Shown here one piece after another: positions 50,690-62,400 of a stretch of DNA of 64,000 bases. The position numbers and the translations under genes were made by a program. Location of the stretch: positions 27,106,201-27,170,200 of the forward strand of contig NC_065571.1 of assembly GCF_937616625.2 (NCBI RefSeq), read 5' to 3'. Below the pieces are notes generated by a model. It saw only the letters and a program-made list of their open reading frames with translations. It did not search any database and had not been told where the DNA came from. How positions within the stretch are numbered: the stretch's first letter is position 1; the number at the start of each line of letters is the position of its first letter. This stretch comes from Mercurialis annua (taxonomy: Eukaryota > Streptophyta > Magnoliopsida > Malpighiales > Euphorbiaceae).

Positions 50690-51480
50690 AACTTGGGGCG
50701 ATGACAAAAGTACCTAAAATTTTAAAAATATTTACAAAAGTACCAGTAAACTTTTTTTATTTACAAAAATACGATTGATTTAAAATTAATTACAAAAGTA
50801 TCAAAAAATGAAAATTAATTACAAAAGTACGATTTGTATAATGTCGGTATAATTATGGTATAATTTTGGAATACTAAAACTATAAATCAGATAATTTAAA
50901 AATAATATTTGGTTTATTATTGGTATAATTTCAGTATATTTTCAGTATATCGATTATAAATTTTTATATATTTTTTCTAGTTGATAACATGTATATTTTT
51001 TTTATATGTACTTTTCACTATAGTTGGTAATGAACTAGAGAATTTGTATATTGTTGGTATAATTTTAGTATATTGTTAGGTTAATATTTAGTATGCGATG
51101 TGGTGTAATGTTGATGTAATAATAAAATTTCAGTATATTTTGATGTGTACACTTTTGGTATACTGTTGGTATAATTTTGGTATATTATTAATTTAATTTT
51201 TAGTATACGATTTGATGTAATTTTGTTAAATTTCCATTTAATATAATAAAATCTCAGTATGTATAATGTCGGTATAATTTTAGTATAATGTTGATATAAT
51301 GTTAGTTTATTAGTATACTGACATTATACCCACAGTATACACCGTATGTTTGATATTATTTTTTATTTTTTTGTACTTTTGTAAATATTATTAATATTTT
51401 TATAAATAAAAAAAGTCAACGTGTAGTTTTGTAATTATTTTCATTTTTTTTTTGGTAAATGGTGTAATTTCCTCATTAAA
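50690..51480. repeat. Inverted-repeat-flanked segment in the Helitron with GTATAATTT repeats
   Basis: ACTTTTTTTATTTACAAAAA at 50750-50769 is matched in inverse orientation at 51397-51416 with one mismatch, and CAAAAGTAC words lie near both ends. Between them, variants of GGTATAATTTTAGTATATTG recur many times from about 50840 to 51320. It could be a decayed nested element with inverted ends, or simple AT-rich expansion. No target duplication is clear. Confidence 0.45.
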
Positions 51481-52130
51481 CTTTGTGGTGGCTAATTAAG
51501 AGATTTTTGCACAAGAATTGAGCTGAAGTGTATGAATGGCTCATATTTAGATAGGACTACTTATGAAGACATTTAACATTAATGCAATTGCCCAGATACG
51601 CAGACGCCAACACATCCTTTTTCAAGTCTGTTTGAAAAAAACGTACCAAAACACTTATGAATTTTAGATTCTTTTCTTCTTAATAGGTTGAATTCAAGGT
51701 CATTTTAATTTATATTAAAATTATAATTTAATATTTGTAATTGATAAATATATCAGACATAAAAACTATAATAATTTATTTAATTAATTAATTAAATGAA
51801 TGAATTATGTCAAAGTATATTTGAGTAGGAAAAAAAGAATAATTAATTAACATAAATAATACTATTTTAGTCTCATAATGTAACTATAATATAATTTGTA
51901 CATATTTAGAGTGAAAATCACGAAAATTTAAGAAACATAAGTTTACTAGACTAATAGTCACATGAAAAGAATTTATTTTTGTATATAAATCAATTATAGA
52001 ATTGTTAAAATATATTGAAAAAATTATAAAAATTATAATAAATATAATAAATTATAGATAAATATTATTGATGTTAATTAATTTTAAAACAAAATATATT
52101 AATTAATAAACGAATCACGTTACGAGCCAC

Positions 52131-52141
52131 GTGCGTAGCAC
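52131..52141 (+). other. Helitron 3' subterminal hairpin
   Basis: GTGCGTAGCAC has a 4-bp stem and 3-base loop, located 11 bases before the terminal CTAG. In active Helitrons this hairpin signals the end of transfer. The stem is shorter than in the common CCGTGC/GCACGG form. Confidence 0.85.
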
Positions 52142-53499
52142 TTACTGTAAAACTAGTATTGCTAAAAAGGGGAAACGTTTGGATTTGTTTCTTAACGCTT
52201 TAAACGTTTGGATTAAATCGCTAAACTGGGGAAACGTTTGGATTTGTTTCGTAACGTTTGTAAACGTTTGGCTTAAATAGCTAAAAAGGAGAAATGTTTG
52301 GATTTATTTCGTAACGTTTGTATACGTTTGGCTTAAATCCTAAAAATGGGAAAACGTTTGGATTTGTTTCGTAACGTTTGTAAGCGTTTGGCTTAAATCG
52401 CAAAGATGGGAAACGTTTGGTTTTGTTTCGTAACATTTGTAAACGTTTGCCTTAAATCGCTAAAATAGTGAAACATTTGGTTTTGTTTCGTAACGTTTAC
52501 AAACGTTGGGTTTCAATCGCTAAAAAGGTGATACGTTTGGATTTGTTTCATAATGTTTGTAAACGTTCGGCTTAAATTGCTAAAACAGTGACGCTTGGAT
52601 TTGTTTCGAAATGTTTGTAAACGTTAGGCTTAAATCGCTATAAAGGTGAAACGTTTGGATTTGTTTCGTAACGCTTGTAAACATTTAGCTTAAATCGCTA
52701 AAAATATGAAACGTTTGGATTTGTTTCGTAAGTTTGTAAATGTTTGGCTTCACTCACTAAAAAGTTTAAAATTTATATTTGTTTCATAACATTTGTAAAC
52801 ATTTGGCTTAAATTGTTAAAAAGGTGAAATGATTGGATTTGTTTCGCAACCTTTGTAAATGTTTGGCTTAATCACTAAAAAGGGGAAACGTTTGGATTTG
52901 TTTTGTAACGTGTGTAAAACGTTTGGCTTATATCACTAAAAAGGTGAAACGTTTTGAGTTGTTTTATAACGTCTGTAAACATTTGGCTACAATCACTAAA
53001 AAGGTGAAACGTTTAGATTTGTTTCATAACTTTTGTAAACGTTCGGCTTAAATTACTAAAAAGTTGAAACGCTTGGATTTTTTCCGTAATGTTTGTAAAC
53101 ATTTGGATTAAATCGCCAAAAATGTGAAACGTTTGGATTTGTTTGTAAAGTTTGTAAATGTTTGGCTTAAATCGCTAAAATGGGGAAACCTTTGGATTTC
53201 TTTTGTAACGTTTGTAAACGTTTGGCTTAAATCGCTAAAAAGGTGAAACGTTTGAATTTGTTTCGTAACGTTTGTAAACATTTTACTTGAAATCGCTAAA
53301 ATGGGAAACGCTTGGAATTGTTTCGTAACATTTGTAAACGTTTAGCTTAAATCGCTAAAATGGGAAACATTTAGATTTGTTTCGTAACGTTTGTATACGT
53401 TTGGCTTAAATCGCTAAAAATGTGAAACGTTTGGTTTTGTTCTGTAACGTTTGTAAACGTTTGGCTTAAATCGCTAAAAAGGTGAATCTTTTGAATTTG

Positions 53500-56400
53500 T
53501 TTCGTAACGTTTGTAAACGTTTGGCTTAAATCGCTAAAAAGGTGAAACGTTTGGTTTTGTTTCGTAATGTTTGTAAACGTTTGGTTTTGTTTTGTAACGT
53601 TTGTAAATGTTTGGCTTTAATCGCTAAAAATTATGTAGCGTTTGTAAACATTTGGCTTAAATCACTAAAAAGGTGAAACGTTTGGATTTGTTTCGTAACG
53701 TTTATAAACTTTTGCCTTAAATTGCTAAAAAGGTGAAGCGTTTGGTTTTATTTCGTAATGTTTGTAAACGTTTGGCTTAAATTGGTAAAAAGGGGATACG
53801 TTTGGATTTGTTTCGTAACGTCTCTTGCTTAAATTGCTAAAAAAGGGAAACGTTTGGTTTTGTTTCTTAACGTTTGTAAACGTTTGGCTGAAATCGCTAA
53901 AAAGGTGAAACATTTGGATTTGTTTCGTAACGTTTGTAAACGTTTGGCTAAAATTGCTAAAAAGGTGAAACGTTTGGTTTTGTTTCATAACGTTTGTAAA
54001 CATTTGGTTTCATTCGATAAAAAGGTGAAATGTATGGATTTGTTTCACAACGTTTGTAAACGTTTGGCTTAAATTGCGAAAAAGGGGAAACACTTAGATT
54101 TGTTTCTATATGTTTGTAAACGTTTGGCTTAAATCGCTAAAAAAAAGGGAAATGTTTGGATATGTTTCGTAACGTTTTCAACGTTAGGTTTTGTTTCATA
54201 ACGTTTGCTTTAAATTGCTAACAAGGTAAACCGTTTGTGTTTGGCTTAAATTTCTTAAAAGGGGAAACATTTGCATTTGTTTTGTAATAATTGTAACGTT
54301 TGGCTTAAATTGCTAAAAAAGTGAAACGTTTCGATTTGTTTTGTAACATTTAAAACGTTTGGTTTTATTTCGTAGCGTTTGTAAACGTTTGCTTTTAATC
54401 GCTAAAAAGGTGAAACGTTTGAATTTGTTTCATATAGTTTGTAAACGTTTGGCTTAAATCGCTAAATAGGTGAAAAGTTTGGTTTTGTTTCGTAACGTTT
54501 GTAAATGTTTGGTTTTGTTTTGTAACATTTGTAAACGTTTGGCTAAAATCGCTACAAATGTGAAACGTTTGGATTTGTTCTGGAACGTTTGTAAACATTT
54601 GGCTTAAATCGCTAAAAAGGTGAAACGTTTGGATTTGTTTCGCAACGTTTAAAAACTTTTGGCTTAAATCGCTAAAAAGGTGAAACATTTGGATTTGTTT
54701 CGTAATATTTATAAACGTTTGGCTTAAATCGCTAAAAATGTGAAACGTTTGGTTTTTTTTCATAGCGTTTGTAAACATTTGGCTTAAATTGCTAAAAAGA
54801 ATAAACGCTTGGATTTGTTTCGTAACATTTATACACGTCTGGCTTAAATCGTTAAAATGGGAAACGTTTTGATTTGTTTTGTAACGTTTGTAAACGTTTC
54901 GCTTAAATCGCTAAAAAGGTGAAACGTTTGGATTTGTTTCTTAACGATTGTAAACTTTTGGCTTAAATTGCTAAAAAGGGGAAACGATTGGATTTGTTTC
55001 GCAACGTTTGTAAATGTTTGGCTTAAATCGCTAAAAAGGTGAAACGCTTGGATTTGTTTCGTAAAGTTTATAAACGTTTGACTTATATCGCTAAAATGGG
55101 GAAACGTTTGAATTTGTTTCCTAATGTTTATAAAAGTTTGGCTTAAATCGCTAAAAAGGGAAAATGTTTGGTTTTCTTTCGTAACATTTGTAAATGTTTG
55201 GCTTAACTTGCTAAAAAGGGGAAACTCTTGGATTTGTTTCGTAATGTTTTAAACGTTTGGCTTAAATCGCTAAAATGGGTAAACATTTGGATTTGTTTTG
55301 TAACGTTTATAAACGTTTGACGTAAAGTGGTAAGAAGGCGAAACGTTTGTTTTTGTTTCGTAACGTTTGTAAACGTTTGGCCTAAATTGCTAAAAAGGTG
55401 AAACGTTTGGATTTGTTTCGTAACATTTCTAGACGTTTGTCTTACATTGTTAAAAAGGTGAAACGTTTGGATTTGTTTTGTAACGATTTAAACGTTTAGT
55501 TTTGTTTCGTAACGTTTGTAAACGTTTGGCTTAAATCGCTAAAAAGGTGAAACGTTTAAATTTGTTTTGTAATGTTTGTAAACGTTTGGCTTAAATCGCT
55601 AAAAAGGTGAAATGTTTGGTTTTGTTTCGTAATGTTTGTAAACGTTTGGTTTTGTTTTGTAACGTTTGTAAATGTTTGGCTTCAATTGCTAAAAAGGTGA
55701 AACGTTTGGATTTGTTCTGTAACGTTTGTAAACATTTGGCTTAAATCGCTAAAAAGGTGAAACGTTTGGATTTGTTTCGTAACGTTTATATACTTTTGGC
55801 TTAAATCGCTCAAAAGGTGAAGCGTTTGGTTTTGTTTTGTAATTTTTGTAAACATTGGCTTAAATTGCTAAAAGTGGATACGTTTGCATTTGTTTCGTAA
55901 CGTTTGTAAATGTTTGGCTTAAATTGCTAGAAAAGTGAAACATTTGGTTTTGTTTCATAACGTTTGTAAACGTTTGGCTGAAATCGCTAAAAAGGTGAAA
56001 CATTTGGATTTGTTTCGTAACGTTTGTAAACGTTTGGCTTAAATTGCTAAAAAGGTGAAACGTTTGGTTTTGTTTCATAACGTTTGTAGACGTTTGGTTT
56101 CATTCGATAAAAAGGTGAAATGTATGGATTTGCTTCGCAACGTTTGTAAACGTTTGGCTTAAATTGCGAAAAAGGTGAAACACTTAGATTTGTTTCGTAA
56201 CGTTTGTAAACGGTTGGCTTAAATTGCTAAAAAAGGGAAACGTTTGGATATGTTTCGTAACGTTTTCAACGTTAGGTTTTGTTTTGTAACGTTTGCCTTA
56301 AATTGCTAAAAAGGTAAAACGCTTGGATTTGCTTCGTAACGTTTATGTTTGGCTTAAATTTCTTAAAAGGTGAAACGTTTGGATTTGTTTCGTAATAATT

Positions 56401-56500
56401 GTAAACGTTTGGCTTAAATTTCTAAAAAAGTGAAACGTTTCGATTTGTTTTGTAACGTTTTAAACGTTTTGTTTTGTTTCGTAGCGTTTGTAAACGTTTT
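53500..56500 (-). repeat. ~2.1-kb higher-order repeat, two partial copies
   Basis: The stretch 53520-54380 recurs at about 55560-56490 with the same ordered variants: AAAGGTGAAGCGTTTGG, TTTCATTCGATAAAAAGG, GAAATGTATGGATTTG, TTTTCAACGTTAGGTTTTG, and AAAAAAGTGAAACGTTTCG. Spacing is about 2.08 to 2.11 kb. Copies differ by scattered substitutions and small indels. Edges are approximate. Confidence 0.78.
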
Positions 56501-57655
56501 GTTTCGTAGCGTTTGTAAACGTTTGACTTAAATTGCTAAAAATTTGAAAGGTTTGGTTTTGTTGCGTAACTTTGGTAAACGTTTGGCTTAAATTGCAAAA
56601 AAGGTAAAACACTTGGATTTGTTCGTAACTTCTGTAAACGTTTGGCTTAAATCACTAAAAAGGTGAAATGTTTGGATTTGTTTCGTATCTTTTGTAAATG
56701 TTTGGTAAATATGGCTAAAAAGGTGAAACGCTTGGATTTGTTTCGTAACGTTTGTAAACGTTTGGCTCAAATTGCTAAAAAGGTGAAACATTTGGATTTG
56801 ATTCATAACCTTTTTAAAAGTTTGGCTTAAATAGCTAAATAGGTGAAACATTTGGATTTTTTTTGTAACGTTTTTTAACGTTTGGCTTAAATTGCTACAA
56901 AGATTAAACGCTTGGATTTGTTTTGTAATGTTTATAAACGTTTGTCCTAAATTGCTAAAAATGTAAAACACTTGGAATTGTTTCGTAACGTTTGACTTAA
57001 ATTGCAAAAAAGGTAAAAAATTTGGTTTTGTTTCGTACCTTTGTAAATGTTTTGGCTTAAATCGCGAAAAAAGGTGAAACGTTTGGATTTCTTTCATACG
57101 TTTGTAAATGTTTGGCTTAAATCGCTAAAAAGGTGAAACGCTTGAATTTGTTTCGTAACATTTATAAATGTTTGGCTTAAATTGCTTAAAAGGTGAAACG
57201 CTTGGATTTGTTTCGTAACATTTGTAAACGTTTGGCTTAAATTGCTGAAAAGCTGAAACGCTTGGTTTTGTTTCGTAATGTTTGTAAACGTTTGGCTTAA
57301 ATCGCTAAAAATGTGAAACATTTGGATTGGTTTCGTAACGCTTTAAAGGTTTGGTTTTGTTTCGTCACGTTTGGCTTAAATCGCTTAAAAGGTGAAACCT
57401 TTTGATTAGTTTCGTAACGTTTGTAAACGTTTGGCTTAAATCGCTAAAGAGTTGAAATGTTTGGATTTGTTTCTAAATGTTTGTAAACGTTTTGTTTAAA
57501 TCGCTAAAAAGGTGAAATATTTGGATTTGTTTGGTAATGTTTGTAAACGTTTGGCTTAAATCGGTAAAAAGGTGAAACATTTGGATTTGTTTCCTAACGT
57601 TTGTAAACGTTTCGCTTAAATCGCTAAAAAGGTGAAACGTTTGGATTTGGTTCGT

Positions 57656-59448
57656 TAAACGTTTGGCTTAAATCGCTAAAAAGGTGAAATGTTTGGTTTT
57701 GTTTCATAACCTTTGTAAACGTTCGTCTTAAATCGCTAAAAAAGTGAAACAGTTGTATTTGTTTCGTAACGTTTTAAACTTTTGGATTTGTTTCAAAACG
57801 TTTGGTTTTTTTTTGTAACGTTTGTAAACGTTAATTTTCAATCACTAAAAAGGTCAAACGTTTGGATTTGATTCCCTGCGTTTTCAACGTTTGGCTTAAA
57901 TCATTAAAAATGTGACACGTTTGGATATGTTTCGTAACGATTACAAACGTTTGGTGTTATTTTGTAACGTTTATAAACGTTGGATTTGCATAGCAACAGT
58001 TTAAACGTTTGATTTTGTTTCGTAACATTTGTAAACGTTTGGTTTAAATCGCTAAGAAGGTGAAATTTTTGGTTTTGTTTCGTAACATTTGTAAACGTTT
58101 GGCTGAAATCGCTAAAAAGATGAAAAGTTTGGATTTGTTTCGTAACTTTTGTAAACGTTTGGATTAAATCGCTAAAAAGGTGAAGCGTTTGGATTTGTTT
58201 CGAAACGTTTGTAAACGTTTCGCTTAAATCGCTAAAAAGGGGAAACGTTTGGTTTTGTTTCGTAACGTTAATAAACATTTGGCTTAAATAGCTAAAAAGG
58301 TGAAACGTTTGTTTTTGTTTTGTAACGTTTGTAAACTTTTGGATTTGTTTTGTATTGTTTTAAACGTTTGGTTTTGTTTCATAACGACTGTAACGTTTGG
58401 CCTAAATCGCTAGAAAGGTGAAACATTTGCTTTTTTGTAACGTTTGTAAACGTTTGGCTTAAATTGCTAAAAAGGTGAAACGTTTGGTTTTGTTTCGTAA
58501 AGTTTGTAAACGTTTGGATTTGTTTCGTAACGTTTGTAAACGTTTGGCTTAAATTGCTAAAAAGGTGAAACGTTTGGTTTTGCTTCGTAACGTTTGTAAA
58601 CGTTTGGCTTAAATAGCAAAAAGGTGAAACGTTTGGATTTATTTCATAACGTTTGTAAATGTTTGGGTTCAATCGCTAATAAGGTGAAACGTTTGGATTT
58701 GTTTCGTAACATTTGTAAACGTTTTGGTTCAATCGCTAAAAAGGTGAAACGTTTGGATTTGTTTCGTATTGTACGTAAATGTTTGGCTTAAATCGCTAAA
58801 ATTGTGAAACGTTTGGTTTTGTTCTGTAATGTTAGTAAACGTTTGACTTAAATTGCTAATAAGGTGAAACGCTTGGACTTTTTACGTAACCTTTGTAAAC
58901 GTTTCATTTAAATTGCTAAAATGGTCAGATGTTTGGTTTTACTTCATAAACGTTTGTAAACGTTTGGCTTAAATTGCAATAAAGGTGACACGCTTGGATT
59001 TGTTTCGTAACTTTTGTAAACGTTTGGCTTTGTTTCGTAACGTTTGTAAACGTTTGGCTTAATTCCGCTAAAAAGGTGAATCGTTTGGATTTGCTTCGTA
59101 ACGTTTTAAATGTTTGGATTTGTTTCGAAACGTCTGGATTTGTTTCGTAGCATTTGTAAACATTTGGCTTCAATCACTAAAAAGGTGAAACGTTTGGATT
59201 TGTTTCGTAATGTTTGTAAACGTTTGGCTTACATTGCTAAAAAGGTGAACCGCTTGGATTTGTTTCGTAACGTTTGTAAACGTTAGGATTAAATTGCTTA
59301 AAAGGTGAAACATTTGGAATTGTTTCATAACCTTTGTAAACATCCGACTTATATCGCTAAAAAGGTGAAACGTTTGGATATGTTTTGTAACGTTTGTAAA
59401 CGTTTGGCTTAAATTGCTAAAAAGGTGAAATGCTTGGATTTGTTTCGT
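57656..59448 (-). repeat. Large satellite segment, duplication copy B
   Basis: Matches copy A (41461 to about 43225) at an offset of about 16,195, with scattered changes. At about 59448 the sequence jumps back to the equivalent of 41738, starting copy C. Copies B and C are therefore also a tandem pair with a period of about 1.51 kb. Confidence 0.88.
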
Positions 59449-62400
59449 AACGATTACAAACGTTTGGTGTTATTTTGTAACGTTTATAAACGTTGGATTT
59501 GCATAGCAACAGTTTAAACGTTTGATTTTGTTTCGTAACATTTGTAAACGTTTGGTTTAAATCGCTAAAATGGTGAAATTTTTGGTTTTGTTTCGTAACA
59601 TTTGTAAACGTTTGGCTGAAATCGCTAAAAAGATGAAAAGTTTGGATTTGTTTCGTAACTTTTGTAAACGTTTGGCTTAAATCGCTAAAAAGGTGAAGCG
59701 TTTGGATTTGTTTCGTAACGATTGTAAACGTTTCGCTTAAATCGCTAAAAAAGGGAAACGTTTGGTTTTGTTTCGTAACGTTAATAAACGTTTGGCTTAA
59801 ATAGCTGAAAAGGTGAAACGTTTGTTTTTGTTTTGTAACGTTTGTAAACTTTTGGATTTGTTTTGTAATGTTTTAAACGTTTGGTTTTGTTTCATAACCA
59901 CTGTAACGTTTGGCCTAAATCGCTAAAAAGGTGAAACATTTGCTTTTTTGTAACGTTTGTAAACGTTTGGCTTAAATTACTAAAAAGGTGAAACGTTTGG
60001 TTTTGTTTCGTAAAGTTTGTAAACGTTTGGATTTGTTTCGTAACGTTTGTAAACGTTTGGCTTAAATTGCTAAAAAGGTGAAACGTTTGGTTTTGCTTCG
60101 TAACGTTTGGCTTAAATAGCAAAAAGGTGAAACGTTTGGATTTATTTCATAACGTTTGTAAATGTTTGGGTTCAATCGCTAATAAGGTGAAACGTTTGGA
60201 TTTGTTTCGTAACATTTGTAAACGTTTTGGTTCAATCGCTAAAAAGGGGAAACGTTTGGATTTGTTTCGTATTGTTCGTAAATGTTTGGCTTAAATCGGT
60301 AAAATATTGAAACGTTTGGTTTTGTTCTGTAATGTTAGTAAACGTTTGACTTAAATTGCTAATAAGGTGAAACGCTTGGACTTTTTACGTAACCTTTGTA
60401 AACGTTTCGTTTAAATTGCTAAAATAGTCAGATGTTTGGTTTTACTTCATAACGTTTGTAAACGTTTGGCTTAAATTGCAATAAAGGTGACACGCTTAGA
60501 TTTGTTTCGTAACGTTTGTAACCGTTTGGCTTTGTTTCGTAACGTTTGTAAACGTTTGGCTTAATTCCGCTAAAAAGGTGAATCGTTTGGATTTGCTTCG
60601 TAACGTTTTAAATGTTTGGATTTGTTTCGAAACGTCTGGATTTGTTTCATAGCATTTGTAAACATTTGGCTTCAATCACTAAAAAGGCGAAACGTTTGGA
60701 TTTGTTTCGTAATGTTTGTAAACGTTTGGCTTACATTGCTAAAAAGGTGAACCGCTTGGATTTGTTTCTTAACGTTTGTAAACGTTAGGATTAAATTGCT
60801 TAAAAGGTGAAACATTTGGATTTGTTTCATATCCTTTGTAAACATCCGACTTAAATCGCTAAAAAGGTGAAACGTTTGGATATGTTTTGTAACGTTTGTA
60901 AACGTTTGGCTTAAATTGCTAAAAAGGTGAAACGCTTGGATTTGTTTCGTAGCGTTTGTAAACGTTTGGCTTAAATTGCTAAAACTGTAAAATGCTTGGA
61001 TTTGTTTTGTATTGTTTGTAAACGTTTGGCTGAAACTGTTAAAAAGGCGAAACATTTGGATTTGTTTCATAACCTTTGTAAACGTTTGGCTTAAATCGTT
61101 AAAAAGGTGAAACGTTTGGTTTTGTTTTATAACCTTTGTAAATGCCCGGCTTAAATCGCTAAAAAGGTGAAACAGTTGGATTTGTTTCGTAACGTTTAAA
61201 CTTTTGGATTTTTTTCGAAACTTTTGGATTTATTTCGTAATGTTTGTAAACGTTTGACTTCAATCACTAAAAAGGTGAAACGTTTGGATTTTTTTCATAA
61301 AGTTTTCAACGTTTGGCTTAAATCACTGAAAATGTAAAACGTTTGGATTTGTTTCGTAACGTTTACAAACGTTTGGTTTTCTTTCATAACGTTTATAAAC
61401 GTTTGGCTTAAATCGATTAAATGGAGAAACGTTTGGTGTTGTTTTATAACGTTTGTAAACGTTTTGATTTGTATAGTAACGTTTTAAACATTTAGTTTTT
61501 TTTTCTAACGTTTGTAAACGTTTGGCTTAAATCGCTAAAAAGGCGAAACGTTTGGTTTTGTTTCGTAACGTTTGTAAACGTTTGGATGAAATCGCTAAAA
61601 AGGTGAAACGTTTGGATTTATTTCGTAAAGTTTGTAAACGTTTGGCTTAAATCGCTAAAAAGGTGAAACATTTGGATTTGTTTCGTAACATTTGTAAACG
61701 TTTGGCTTAAATCACTAAAAAGGGGAAACATTTGGTTTTGTTTCGTAACGTTTATTAACGTTTGACCTAAATCGCTAAAAAGGTGAAACATTTGGTTTTA
61801 TTTCGTAACGTTTGTAAACTTTTGGATTTGTTTAGTAAGATTTTAAACGTTTGGTTTTGTGTCATAAAGTTTGTAACGTTTCGATTAAATCGCTAAAAAG
61901 GTGAAACATTTAGTTTTTTTGTAGCGTTTGTAAACGTTCGGCTTAAATCGTTTAAAAGGTAAAACGTTTGGTTTTGTTTCGTAACGTTTGTAAACATTTG
62001 GAGTTGTTTCGTAACGTTTTAAACGTTTGGTTTTGTTTCGTAACGTGTGTAAATGTTTGGCTTAAATCGCTAAAAAGGTTAAACGTTTGGTTTTGTTTCG
62101 TAAATTTCTAAACGTTTGGCTTAATTCGCCAAAAGGGGAAACGTTTGGATTTGTAGCGTTTATAAACGTTTGGCTTAAATCGCTAAAAATGTGAAACATT
62201 TGGTTTTATTGCGCAATGTTAGTAAACGTTTGGCTTAAATTGCTAAAAAATTTAAACGCTTGGATTTGTTACGTAACGTTTGTAAATGTTTGGCTTAAAT
62301 CGCTAAAATTGTGAGACGTTTGGTTTTGTTTCGTAACATTTGTAAACGTTTGGCTTATACTGCTATAAAGGTGACACGCTTGGATTTGTTTCGTAACGTT

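Larger units (their letters stand above)
50190..52156 (+). mobile_element. Non-autonomous Helitron
   Basis: 1,967 bp. Starts TCTATACTATATATAAAAGC and ends with a GTGC-GTA-GCAC hairpin (52131-52141) followed 11 bases later by CTAG (52153-52156). TC start, CTRR end, subterminal hairpin and insertion between host A (50189) and T (52157) without target duplication are the defining Helitron features. Removing it joins GGCTTA to TATTGCTAAAAAGG, a normal reverse monomer variant. No Rep/helicase frame is present; all frames are short, so it depended on another element. It contains a 14-bp G run, a 39-bp tandem pair and an inverted-repeat pair. The surroundings are AT-rich and differ in base use from the satellite. 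Confidence 0.93.

Noticed and set aside
56588..57097. 169-codon minus-strand reading frame, the longest in the window
   Set aside because: It is eight to nine imperfect 20-residue copies of the satellite monomer in its stop-free frame. Similar frames occur all along the array on whichever strand the monomer faces, at random lengths set by indels.
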